NCBI GenBank assembly: GCA_018401435.1 | Contig: JAGYJW010000015.1 | Span: forward strand, 1-64,000 | From: Deltaproteobacteria bacterium | Lineage (GTDB): Bacteria > Myxococcota_A > UBA796 > UBA2385 | Length of the DNA stretch: 64,000 nucleotides | Direction of reading: 5' to 3' | Shown: one piece after another, positions 1-8,251 of the stretch | Numbering within the stretch: position 1 is the first letter of the stretch | Layout: each line of letters begins with the position of its first letter | Program-made: the position numbers and the translations under genes | The notes under the pieces: model-generated | The model's input: the letters and a program-made list of their open reading frames with translations, nothing else | Databases searched by the model: none | What the model was told of the DNA's origin: nothing

Positions 1-744
1 GGCGCCGCCGCGGATGCCCGCCTGGGCCAGGGTGCGCTCATAGAGGGCGTCGGCCTCGGCCTGCCCGGCCTGTCCGCCGCTCACGCTCAGCCGCTTGAAC
101 ATGACCTCGTCATGCCATCGTCCAGCTTCTCCCTGGCAAATCAGCAGATCTCCCCAATATGCCAGGAAGTCCCCTGCTTCATGGCTATTGCCCTGCTGGA
201 CGACGAATTGCAGCTGCAGGTTGACCCGGGCGCCCAGGGCCTTGCGCTGGCGCACGAGGTGGCGCACGTGGCGGCGCACCTGGGCCAGCCGATCGGCCCC
301 CTTGACCCGCTGGTAGGTGGGGGCGCTGTGGGCGTCCAGCGTGACCACCACCAGCAGGGGCGGCGCCTCGGGCCCCGCCGCCACCATGGCGTCCAGCAGC
401 GCGTCGATGCGGGGCGGCCCCAGCCGGATCGCGTTGGTATCCACCCGCAGATAGCCCACCCGCCCCGCAAGGCCCTGGGCGGCCCGGCCGATCAGCCGGG
501 GCAGCTGCGGGTGCAGGCTGGGGTCGCCCAGCCACTGAAAGATGATGTGATCGAAGTGCAGGTCCTCCGCCACGAATCCATCCACCAGGCGGTCCCACAG
601 ATCGGGGTCCAGGTAGCCCTTGGCCACCCCGTGCACGGTGGGCCAGGCCTCGTGGTGCGGGGCGCACATCGAGCAGCTGAGGTTGCAGTGATCGGTGGGC
701 TCCACCTGGAGCACCCCGACCCCGGCGAGGCGCTGGGCGGGCAT
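1..744 (-). CDS. Radical SAM domain protein (3' end outside window)
   Basis: Reads right to left from an ATG at 744 and is still open at base 1, so only the first 248 residues are visible. A radical SAM iron-sulfur motif is seen at residues 20-27 (C-N-L-S-C-S-M-C, the CxxxCxxC spacing), preceded by a strand and the 'EPTDHCN' lead-in typical of the family. Such enzymes cleave S-adenosylmethionine with a [4Fe-4S] cluster to start radical chemistry. Later residues (W-L-G-D-P-S-L-H-P near 84-92, V-D-T-N-A around 115) resemble the substrate-barrel strands of SPASM/Twitch-type members. The substrate cannot be named because the C-terminal domain is missing. The neighbour on the other side is divergent. 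Confidence 0.85.
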   Translation of the reverse strand, partial: MPAQRLAGVGVLQVEPTDHCNLSCSMCAPHHEAWPTVHGVAKGYLDPDLWDRLVDGFVAEDLHFDHIIFQWLGDPSLHPQLPRLIGRAAQGLAGRVGYLRVDTNAIRLGPPRIDALLDAMVAAGPEAPPLLVVVTLDAHSAPTYQRVKGADRLAQVRRHVRHLVRQRKALGARVNLQLQFVVQQGNSHEAGDFLAYWGDLLICQGEAGRWHDEVMFKRLSVSGGQAGQAEADALYERTLAQAGIRGGA

Positions 745-863
745 AGCCCCAGCCTACCCCCCAACGGCGGCCCGGGCCGGCGCCGATCTTGACGCTCCGG
801 CCTGGGCGTGACACCCTCGCCCGCCCCGTGCTAATCGCTCCGTCCCCCCTCGCGGAGGCCCCG

Positions 864-1202
864 ATGCCCGCCCTGATCTCGCTCCCTCGCGTGGCCTTCG
901 CCGCGGTGCTGCTCCTGGCTGGCGCGGGCTGCAAGAACGAGTGCCAGAAGATCTGCACCGACATGGCGGACTATGCCGCGGACAGCTGCGGGCAGGAATT
1001 CAGCAAGGACGAGATCAAGGCCTGCGTGAAGGCCAACAAGCGCTCGGCCCTGGCCGAGGGCGTCGAAGACGTCTGCGAAGAGACGCGGCCCTTCCTCACC
1101 GAGGAGTGGACCTGCGACGACATCGCCGAGTACTTCGACACCCCGGCCGCCGCGGGCGACGGGGCGGACGGCGGCGGCGACGACACCGGCACGGCCCGCT
1201 GA
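864..1202 (+). CDS. Small Cys-rich lipoprotein
   Basis: 112 residues starting at an ATG with a GGAGG-like ribosome site about 7 nt upstream. The N-terminus is a lipoprotein signal peptide ending L-L-A-G-A-G-C, so the protein is probably lipidated and anchored to a membrane. The mature part has six further cysteines (N-E-C-x-x-x-C, then S-C, A-C, V-C and T-C), suggesting disulfides, and ends in a low-complexity Gly/Asp tail. An upstream frame would extend it, but the signal peptide and ribosome site favour this start. No family is recognised and no function is proposed. Confidence 0.75.
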   Translation: MPALISLPRVAFAAVLLLAGAGCKNECQKICTDMADYAADSCGQEFSKDEIKACVKANKRSALAEGVEDVCEETRPFLTEEWTCDDIAEYFDTPAAAGDGADGGGDDTGTAR

Positions 1203-1247
1203 ATCACCCCCGGGCAAGCCGCGGGCATCGGCCCGGTTTCGCCGATA

Positions 1248-1276
1248 TTGACCGTGGGCGCGGATCTCCCTACACT
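1248..1276 (+). promoter_or_regulatory. Sigma70-type promoter for the PEGA kinase
   Basis: TTGACC at 1248-1253 and TACACT at 1271-1276 are separated by exactly 17 nt. They lie about 90 nt upstream of the kinase start at 1367 in a stretch without other genes. The spacing and hexamers fit a housekeeping promoter well, though no transcript data support it. Confidence 0.55.
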
Positions 1277-1366
1277 GCCGCAGATCCACGGCTCGTCGCA
1301 GCGCCGTCTGCCGCCCTCCTGGCTGCGGCCGCCCGCGCCTCCTCCCAGGGTCGGTGAGGCCCCCCC

Positions 1367-3157
1367 ATGTCCTTCCAAGCCCAGCAATTCGGCCGGTACT
1401 ACCTTGTCGATCGCATCGCGGTCGGGGGCATGGCCGAGGTCTTCAAGGCGCGGACCTTCTCGGATGGCGGCTTCCAGAAGCTGCTGGTGATCAAGCGCAT
1501 CCTGCAGCACCTGGGCGGCAACGAAGAATTCATCGAGATGTTCATCGACGAGGCCAAGATCTCGGTCGAGCTGCAGCACCCCAACATCGTGCAGATCTAC
1601 GACTTCGGCCGCATCGGCGAAGAGTACTTCCTGGCAATGGAGTGCGTCGAAGGCAAGGACGTCAAGGGCATCCTGCGCAAGATGGCCGAACGCCGCCGCG
1701 TGCTGCCCCCGGAATTCGCCGCCTTCGTGGCCATCGAGATGTGCAAGGGCCTGGACTTCGCCCACAAGAAGATGAACCTGCACGGCGAGCACATGGGCAT
1801 CGTGCACCGGGACATCTCCCCCAGCAACATCCTGGTGTCCTACAACGGCGAGGTCAAGATCGCCGACTTCGGCATTGCCAAGGCCGAAAACTCGCTCTAC
1901 AACACCAAAGACGGCGTGTTGAAGGGCAAGTTCGAGTATATGAGCCCCGAGCAGGCGTCGGGCGAAAAGGTCAGCCACCTCTCCGATATCTTCGCCACCG
2001 GCATCATCCTTCACGAGATGCTGACGGGCCGCCGGCTCTTCAAGACCGACTCCGACATCCGGACCCTCAACAAGATCAAGGCCGTCGATATCGAGCCGCC
2101 CAGCGCCACGAACCCCAACGTGCCCGCGCGCCTGGACGAGATCGTGATGAAGGCGCTGTCGCAGGACCCCGCCGCGCGCTTTGCCGACGGCCGGGCCATG
2201 CAGACGGCCCTGCTCGAATTCATCTACCCCTCGACCCCCGACGTGGTGCACGAGAGCTTCAAGCGCTTCATACGCGAGCTCTTTGCCGAGGAGATCGACG
2301 CCGAGCGCACGCGCTTGCAAGAGGGCAGCAAGGTCGCCGAGCAGATGTGGAACCAGGACCCGGGCCTGGAGCTGGAGCCCGAGTGGGAGGAGCCCGCATC
2401 GACGGCCCACACCATCCAGACCGCGCCCAAGCGCAGCCTCGCCCTGCCCATCGCCGGTGGGCTGGTGGTGCTGGCGGCCCTGGGCACCGCCCTCTTCTTT
2501 GCCACGCGCCCGCCCGAGGTCATCGAGGCCCCGCCCATCGAGGCCGCCCCCCAGCTGGGCAGCATCCAGCTGCGCATCGAACCCGCCGACCTGCCGGTGC
2601 GGGTGCTGCTGGGAGGCCGCGAGGTGGGCCAGGGCAGCGGCACCGTGCTGATCCCCGACGTCGTGCCCGGCGCGGACCTGCCCCTGCGGGTGGAGGCCGA
2701 GGGCTACGCGCCCCATGAAGAGACCATCGACCTGGTGGGCAATGAGCGGCTGCGTTTGCCGCTCACCCTGCAGTCCTTGACCGACCCCAGCCCGCCGCCA
2801 CCGGTCGAGGCCCGCCCCGGCGAGGTCGAGGCGCCCGCCCCCGGCCGAGGTGCTGCCCCGCCGACGGTCGAGACCCCACCCCGTCGAGGTCAGAAGGCGC
2901 CGCCCGTCGAGACCCCGGCCGCCGCCGGTCGAGACCCGGCCGCCGCCCCCGCCGGCCCCGGCAAGGTCAACGTCAACATCCGGGGCGGCTGGGCCAATGT
3001 CTTCATCGACGGGCGGCAGATCGACCAGACGCCGCTGGTGGGCTTCGAGATCCCCGCCGGCACCCACAGCATCCGGGTGGTCAACGAGGCCGCCGGGGTG
3101 GACGAGACCAAGACCATCACGGTCACCGCCGGCGAGCTGAGCAAGGTGGTCTTCTGA
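1367..3157 (+). CDS. Serine/threonine protein kinase with TM segment and PEGA-like domains
   Basis: 596 residues. The N-terminal Hanks-type kinase (about 10-290) has a Gly loop (A-V-G-G-M-A-E-V, 18-25), Lys43, the catalytic loop H-R-D-I-S-P-S-N (147-154, Asp149), D-F-G at 167-169 and S-P-E at 193-195, so it should be active. A membrane segment lies near 358-382. Beyond it are two stretches with the PEGA look (near 395-470 and 530-596) joined by a Pro/Glu/Thr-rich linker, so kinase and sensor would sit on opposite sides of the inner membrane. The layout is typical of myxobacterial signalling kinases. A promoter at 1248-1276 drives it. Its substrate is unknown. Confidence 0.93.
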   Translation: MSFQAQQFGRYYLVDRIAVGGMAEVFKARTFSDGGFQKLLVIKRILQHLGGNEEFIEMFIDEAKISVELQHPNIVQIYDFGRIGEEYFLAMECVEGKDVKGILRKMAERRRVLPPEFAAFVAIEMCKGLDFAHKKMNLHGEHMGIVHRDISPSNILVSYNGEVKIADFGIAKAENSLYNTKDGVLKGKFEYMSPEQASGEKVSHLSDIFATGIILHEMLTGRRLFKTDSDIRTLNKIKAVDIEPPSATNPNVPARLDEIVMKALSQDPAARFADGRAMQTALLEFIYPSTPDVVHESFKRFIRELFAEEIDAERTRLQEGSKVAEQMWNQDPGLELEPEWEEPASTAHTIQTAPKRSLALPIAGGLVVLAALGTALFFATRPPEVIEAPPIEAAPQLGSIQLRIEPADLPVRVLLGGREVGQGSGTVLIPDVVPGADLPLRVEAEGYAPHEETIDLVGNERLRLPLTLQSLTDPSPPPPVEARPGEVEAPAPGRGAAPPTVETPPRRGQKAPPVETPAAAGRDPAAAPAGPGKVNVNIRGGWANVFIDGRQIDQTPLVGFEIPAGTHSIRVVNEAAGVDETKTITVTAGELSKVVF

Positions 3158-3177
3158 GCGCCGCTGCACAGGAAGAG

Positions 3178-4461
3178 GTGGATGTCCTGGTGGCCGGCGC
3201 GGGCACGACCGGTGCTGCGGTGGCGCGGGCCTGCGCCCGCCGCGGTCTGCGCGTGCGGTGCATCGACCGCGGGCCCCTGGACCAGGCCGGCGCACGCTGG
3301 GTGAACGGCGTTCCTGCCTGGGCTTTCGGCGAATCGGGCCTGGACGAGCCCACCGCCCCCGAGCGCCGGGCCGATGGCGGCCGCTTTCATATGTTGGCTG
3401 GATGGGGCCCGCAGCGCATCACCGTGGACGCCCGGGGGCTGCTGGAGGTGGACATGCGCCTGCTGGTGGCCCGCCTGCAGCAGGAGGCCCAGGAGGCCGG
3501 CGCGGTGCTGGAGGGACACGACGCCCTGATCGCGGTGACGCCCACCCGCCCCGGCGCGCGGGTGCAGACCGCGCGGGGCATCTTGCACGCCAAGGTGGTG
3601 GTGGACGCCACCGGCCTGGCGGGGCTCAGCCGCCCCACCCACCTCGCCGTGGACCGAAGCGAGCTGTGCGCCGCCGCCCAGCAGGTGCACGCCATCGCCG
3701 ACCGACAGGCCGCTGAGGCCTGGTGCCGCAGCCACGGGGTCGAGCCCGGCGACACCCTCTGCTTCACGGGCGTGGCCGGTGGATACAGCATCATCAATGT
3801 GCGGGTGGAGTCCCTGGGCGCCGACCCCCACGTCAGCATCCTCACGGGCAGCATCCCGGCGGCGGGCCACCCCAGCGGCCAGGCGCTGCTGGACCGCTTC
3901 CTGGCCGAGCACCCCTGGGTGGGCGCCAAGAGCTTCGGCGGCAGCCGCGCCATCCCCTCTGGCACCCCCGCCGCCAGCCTCGCCGATGGCCCGGTGATCA
4001 CCCTGGGCGATGCCGGCGCCCAGGTCTTTGCGGCCCATGGCTCGGGCATCGCGGCCGGAGCTGATCGCTGCCCACAGCTGGCCGACTCCCTGGCCCAGGG
4101 GGCCACCCAGGGCAGTGGAATGTGCTGGCAGCGCGGGGGCGCCCACCTCGCCGGCGCCAACCACTTCGCCCGCTTCTCGCGCAGCCTGGACGCCGAGGCG
4201 GTGGCCGCCGCCATGCGCTCGGGCCTGATGCCCGCCAGCCTGGCCCGCCAGACCCTGCTGCAGCACCCCACCCGGCCGCGCCCCGCCGATCTCGCCCGGA
4301 TGTTGCGCGGCGCACGGCAAGAACGCGCGCTGGCACTTCGTTTTCTGCCAGTTGTGACCACGATGTTGCGCCTCGAACAGCACCAGCGCCGCTACCCGTC
4401 CCGCCCCGGCGCCTTGGCGACCTGGTCAGAAAGACGCGATCAACTCTTCGGCCTTCGCTGA
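3178..4461 (+). CDS. FAD-dependent oxidoreductase (geranylgeranyl-reductase-like)
   Basis: About 427 residues. It opens with the dinucleotide-binding motif V-L-V-A-G-A-G-T-T-G-A-A followed by an acidic/basic strand end (C-I-D-R-G), and has a second FAD motif L-G-D-A-G-A-Q near residue 280, the layout of geranylgeranyl-reductase/halogenase-type flavoproteins. The substrate is unknown. The start is uncertain: GTG at 3178 has a purine-rich run directly against it, and no ATG lies upstream in frame after the kinase stop. The true start may be a non-ATG codon nearer 3154, which would add a few residues before the first strand. It follows the kinase by 20 nt and is probably co-transcribed. Confidence 0.8.
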   Translation: MDVLVAGAGTTGAAVARACARRGLRVRCIDRGPLDQAGARWVNGVPAWAFGESGLDEPTAPERRADGGRFHMLAGWGPQRITVDARGLLEVDMRLLVARLQQEAQEAGAVLEGHDALIAVTPTRPGARVQTARGILHAKVVVDATGLAGLSRPTHLAVDRSELCAAAQQVHAIADRQAAEAWCRSHGVEPGDTLCFTGVAGGYSIINVRVESLGADPHVSILTGSIPAAGHPSGQALLDRFLAEHPWVGAKSFGGSRAIPSGTPAASLADGPVITLGDAGAQVFAAHGSGIAAGADRCPQLADSLAQGATQGSGMCWQRGGAHLAGANHFARFSRSLDAEAVAAAMRSGLMPASLARQTLLQHPTRPRPADLARMLRGARQERALALRFLPVVTTMLRLEQHQRRYPSRPGALATWSERRDQLFGLR

Positions 4462-4525
4462 GCCTTCCCAGGAATTTCGATCGGGCAGGATCAAGTCCTG
4501 ACCGCACGATCCGAATGGGTGCGCA

Positions 4526-4654
4526 GTTGACTCGTCAACGGACAAGCCAGAAGCCGCCGAAAAACGGACGAAAAGCGTCCATTTGATCGGTTGACCCCCA
4601 CCTGCCTGTTCAGGTAGATCTCTGAACACCTGAGCAGACACCCATCTGTTCAGG
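4526..4654. repeat. Intergenic cluster of short inverted repeats (possible operator)
   Basis: The gap 4462-4670 has visibly lower GC than its neighbours and holds several perfect short inverted repeats: GTTGA/TCAAC (4526-4539), GGACG/CGTCC (4566-4580) and TGTTCAG/CTGAACA (4607-4628). A third TGTTCAG lies at 4647-4653, just before the next start codon. Repeated half-sites upstream of the small gene and leuS could be a transcription-factor site or leader structure. No T-box features were recognised. Confidence 0.4.
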
Positions 4655-4670
4655 ATTCGACGGAGAAGCC

Positions 4671-4898
4671 ATGTTGGACCTGTTCGCCACCGCCCTCGCC
4701 CTCGACCCCGTGACGGCCGACTTCATCCTCACGCTGGTGCTGTCCCTGCTGCTGGTCTGCGGCGCGGGCACCTCGCTGGCCCTGCTGCCCTGGTCCGATG
4801 ACGAGATCCAGGACGTGGACCGCGGCTTCCGCGCCTTGTGGTTGCTGCCCGCCCAACGGGCCGCCGCACACCGGGCCGGCCCGACCGTCACCGGTTAG
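4671..4898 (+). CDS. Small single-pass membrane protein, unknown
   Basis: 75 residues with an ATG preceded by a GGAG ribosome site. Residues about 17-42 form one hydrophobic segment ([16 protein letters not shown]), followed by an acidic patch (D-D-E-I-Q-D-V-D-R) and a basic tail. It ends with TAG 22 nt before leuS and probably shares its transcript. No family is recognised. It could be a small regulator or a chance frame, but composition and ribosome site favour a gene. Confidence 0.6.
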   Translation: MLDLFATALALDPVTADFILTLVLSLLLVCGAGTSLALLPWSDDEIQDVDRGFRALWLLPAQRAAAHRAGPTVTG

Positions 4899-4920
4899 CC
4901 GATGGGCCCGGAGGCCCCCC

Positions 4921-7485
4921 ATGTCCCGCTACGATCCCGCCGCCATCGAATCGGTCTGGCAGCAGCACTGGGCTGAAAACGGCACCTTCACCGCAACCGA
5001 AGACGCCGACAAGCCCAAGTTCTACGCCCTGGTGATGTTCCCCTACCCCTCGGGGTCGGGCCTTCATGTGGGCCACCCCGAGAGCTACACGGCGGTGGAC
5101 ATCGTCGCCCGCTACAAGCGCATGAAGGGCTTCTCGGTGCTCAACCCCATCGGCTTTGACAGCTTCGGGCTGCCGGCCGAACGCGCCGCCCTGCGCGAGG
5201 GTCGCCACCCGGCCGACATCACCCGCGAAAATATCGAGAACTTCCGCACCCAGCTCACCCGCCTGGGCTTCAGCTTCGATTGGACCCGCGAGGTCTCCAC
5301 CTGCGAGGTGGACTACTACCATTGGACCCAGTGGATCTTCCTGAAGCTGCACGAGAAGGGCCTGGCCTACCTCGAAGAGGTCGCCGTCAACTGGTGCCCC
5401 GCCCAGGGCACGGTGCTGGCCAACGAAGAGGTGGTGGACGGCCGCTATGTCGAGACGGGCGACCCGGTGGAACGCCGCTCCATGAAGCAGTGGATGCTGC
5501 GCATCACCGCCTATGCCCAGCGGCTGCTGGATGATCTGGACGGCTTGGATTGGCCCGAAGGCGTGCTGGAGATGCAGCGCCAGTGGATCGGCCGCAGCGA
5601 AGGCGCCGAGGTCCACTTCGAGATTGACGGCGCAGACAGCCGCTTCACCGTCTACACCACGCGCCCCGACACCCTCTTTGGCGCCACCTACTGTGTGCTG
5701 GCCCCCGAACACCCCCTGGTGGCCGACATCTGCAGCGTCGACCAGCAGGACGCGGTGCAGGCCTATGTGGAGGTGGCCAAGAACCGGTCGGATCTGGACC
5801 GGCAGGTGGCCGCCGAAAAAGAGAAGTCCGGGGTATTCACCGGGGCCTACGCCATCAACCCGGTCAACGGCAACAAGCTGCCCATCTGGGTCGCCGACTA
5901 TGTGTTGATGTCCTATGGCACCGGCGCCATCATGGCCGTGCCCGCCCACGACGAGCGCGACCACGCCTTTGCGCGCAAATTCGGCCTGGACATCCTCCCC
6001 GTGATCCAGCCCCCCGACGGCCACGACGTGCAGGCGGCGGCCTGGACGGGGGACGGCGCGGCCATCAACTCCGGCGAATACAACGGGCTGACGGTGCAGG
6101 CCTTCAAGGCCGCCATCATCGACCGCCTGGAATCCCAGGGTCGCGGCACCCGAAAGGTCAACTTCAAGCTGCGCGATTGGCTGTTCAGCCGGCAGCGCTA
6201 CTGGGGTGAGCCCTTCCCCATCGTGCACCTGCAAGACGGCACGGTGCAGCCGCTGACCCCGGCCGATCTGCCGGTGGCCCTGCCCCATGTGGACGCCTAC
6301 AAGCCCACCGAGGACGGCCGCCCGCCCCTGGCCCGGGCCGAGGACTGGCTGAACACCGAATACCAGGGGCAGAAGGCCCAGCGCGAGACCAACACCATGC
6401 CCCAGTGGGCGGGATCCTGCTGGTACTACCTGCGTTATATGGACCCCCACAACCGCAACCTGCCCTTTGACCCCGAAAAGGAGCAGTATTGGGGCCCGGT
6501 GGACCTCTATATTGGTGGGGTCGAACACGCGGTGCTGCACCTGCTCTATGCCCGCTTCTGGCACAAGGTGCTCTACGACTGCGGCCTGGTCCACACCAAG
6601 GAGCCCTTCAAGCGCCTGTTCAACCAGGGCATGATCCTGGCCCACGCCTACCGCGAGAGCAGCGGCAAATACCACAGCCCCGAATCGGTGGAGCGGCGCC
6701 TGGACGCCCCGGTGGCCATTCAATCGGCGTGGACGGGCGAGAGCACCGACACCGACTGGTATGTGAAGGGCACCGACACCCCGGTCGAACAAAAGCTCGG
6801 CAAGATGGGCAAGTCCCTGAACAACTCGGTGGACCCGCTGGATGTCATCGCCCAATATGGGGCGGACACCCTGCGTATCTACGAGATGTTCATGGGCCCG
6901 CTGGAGCAGGTCAAGTCCTGGCAGACCTCGGGCTGCGACGGCGTCTACCGCTTCCTCAGCCGGGTCTGGCGTCTCTTCATCGATGAACAGACGGGAGAGC
7001 TGCGGCCTTTCGGCACCACCTCCCGCGAGGCCCGTCGGGCCCTGCACCTGGCCATCCAAGAGACCACCGACGGCATCGAGGCCCTCAAGTTCAACACGCC
7101 GGTCTCCAAGATGATGGAATTCGTCAACGCCTGCAAGAACGAGCCCCTGGCGCGTGAAGACGCCGAGGACTTCGTGAAGCTGCTCAGCACCTACGCCCCC
7201 CACCTGGGCGAAGAGCTGTGGCGGCGCTTCGGCAATGCCGACAGCCTCGCCTTTGCGTCCTGGCCGGTCTTCGACCCGGCCGCGGTGGTCGAGGACTCCG
7301 TCACCTACGCCGTTCAGGTGATGGGCAAGCTGCGGGCCACCATCGACATGCCGGCCGACGCGGGCAAGGATGCCGTGCTGGCAGCCGCAAAGGCCGACGC
7401 CAACGTGGCCCGCCACCTGGACGGCAAGACCATCCGCAAAGAGGTCTTCGTGCCCGGCAAGCTGGTCAACTTCGTCGCAAATTGA
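4921..7485 (+). CDS. leuS: Leucyl-tRNA synthetase
   Basis: 854 residues, the usual length for bacterial LeuRS. It charges tRNA-Leu with leucine in the cytoplasm. The class I signature appears as [12 protein letters not shown] (HVGH at 49-52). The editing (CP1) domain carries T-T-R-P-D-T-L-F-G and the A-H-D-E-R-D-H-A-F loop that clears mischarged tRNA. The second signature is K-M-G-K-S (628-632), a Ser-to-Gly variant also known from actinobacterial LeuRS. An ATG with GGAGG just upstream sets the start. A longer in-frame reading from 4798 runs into the preceding small gene and is not needed. Confidence 0.98.
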   Translation: MSRYDPAAIESVWQQHWAENGTFTATEDADKPKFYALVMFPYPSGSGLHVGHPESYTAVDIVARYKRMKGFSVLNPIGFDSFGLPAERAALREGRHPADITRENIENFRTQLTRLGFSFDWTREVSTCEVDYYHWTQWIFLKLHEKGLAYLEEVAVNWCPAQGTVLANEEVVDGRYVETGDPVERRSMKQWMLRITAYAQRLLDDLDGLDWPEGVLEMQRQWIGRSEGAEVHFEIDGADSRFTVYTTRPDTLFGATYCVLAPEHPLVADICSVDQQDAVQAYVEVAKNRSDLDRQVAAEKEKSGVFTGAYAINPVNGNKLPIWVADYVLMSYGTGAIMAVPAHDERDHAFARKFGLDILPVIQPPDGHDVQAAAWTGDGAAINSGEYNGLTVQAFKAAIIDRLESQGRGTRKVNFKLRDWLFSRQRYWGEPFPIVHLQDGTVQPLTPADLPVALPHVDAYKPTEDGRPPLARAEDWLNTEYQGQKAQRETNTMPQWAGSCWYYLRYMDPHNRNLPFDPEKEQYWGPVDLYIGGVEHAVLHLLYARFWHKVLYDCGLVHTKEPFKRLFNQGMILAHAYRESSGKYHSPESVERRLDAPVAIQSAWTGESTDTDWYVKGTDTPVEQKLGKMGKSLNNSVDPLDVIAQYGADTLRIYEMFMGPLEQVKSWQTSGCDGVYRFLSRVWRLFIDEQTGELRPFGTTSREARRALHLAIQETTDGIEALKFNTPVSKMMEFVNACKNEPLAREDAEDFVKLLSTYAPHLGEELWRRFGNADSLAFASWPVFDPAAVVEDSVTYAVQVMGKLRATIDMPADAGKDAVLAAAKADANVARHLDGKTIRKEVFVPGKLVNFVAN

Positions 7486-7500
7486 CCGGCATCGCCGCCC

Positions 7501-8058
7501 TCAGCTGCTCAAGGCCGCCCACCACTCGGCCAGCACCGTGAGGGCGGTGGCGGCCGCCCCCAGCCGGTCCGTGCTGGGGGCCCCGCCCTCCGCGACCTCG
7601 GCCAGGCGCTCGTTTCGCGCCCTCATCCGGTGGAGATCGGCGTCCAGACGCGCCTGCTCCTGGCCCAACAAGGCCCGCACCTCGGCGCTCAGCGCCACCT
7701 CGTCCAGGCTGCTGGGCGGGGCAGCCTGGGCCACCTGGGCGCGCTCCCGGGCGTCGAACCAGAAGAGCTGGCAGGGGGAGCAGAGGTCCACCTCCACCGA
7801 CCCGAAGAGGGAGTCCACGGGCACCATGATGGCCTGCATGGTGCGCGCACAGACCGGGCAGGGGGCGCTGCCGCCCATGGCCCGCTGCAGCACCGAGGCC
7901 CACAAGGCGGCAAAGGTGGCCGGATCGGTGCTCTGGCGGACCGCGGCGACGGTGACCGCGTGGCCATCGCAGCGGCCGCAGGCATAGGCCCGGCGACCCG
8001 CGACATCGGAGGATTGCAGGGGCAGGCCCGGGCAGCGGGGGCAGGACATCTCGGGCAT
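7501..8058 (-). CDS. Zinc-ribbon (TFIIB-type) protein
   Basis: 185 residues. Two zinc-ribbon units are visible: C-P-R-C with C-G-R-C near residues 6-30, and C-P-V-C with C-S-P-C near 67-96, followed by F-W-F-D, as in the zf-TFIIB family of small bacterial proteins. The C-terminal half is helical and charged and may be a coiled coil. Function in this family is not established. The gene is convergent with leuS (15 nt apart) and divergent from the large TPR/HEAT gene. Confidence 0.7.
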   Translation of the reverse strand: MPEMSCPRCPGLPLQSSDVAGRRAYACGRCDGHAVTVAAVRQSTDPATFAALWASVLQRAMGGSAPCPVCARTMQAIMVPVDSLFGSVEVDLCSPCQLFWFDARERAQVAQAAPPSSLDEVALSAEVRALLGQEQARLDADLHRMRARNERLAEVAEGGAPSTDRLGAAATALTVLAEWWAALSS

Positions 8059-8192
8059 GGCGACGGTCTCCGGCGGCAGCGTCGCCTAACGCCCCGCCCG
8101 GCCCAGAGGGGGATCGGAGGCGATCGCCCGCGTTTCGCGTGAAACAGCATGGATCCCAGGAGCTTGGGGCACACAGCTCAAGTCACGCATGA

Positions 8193-8215
8193 ATGCCTTT
8201 TCTTGGCATGTCAAG
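8193..8215. promoter_or_regulatory. Near-palindromic site upstream of the TPR/HEAT gene
   Basis: In the divergent gap 8059-8251 two overlapping dyads are seen: ATGCC/GGCAT with a 7-nt loop, and a 14-bp near-palindrome CTTGGCATGTCAAG with one mismatched pair. They lie 35-60 nt before the start at 8252, a usual place for an operator. No binding protein can be named. Confidence 0.3.
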
Positions 8216-8251
8216 AGTGATACCGTCCAGGAGTCCAGACTTGGGTGAACC

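Noticed and set aside
6802-6816. Variant KMGKS in leuS as a sign of a broken enzyme
   Set aside because: KMGKS occurs in working LeuRS of actinobacteria, and the rest of the protein is complete.
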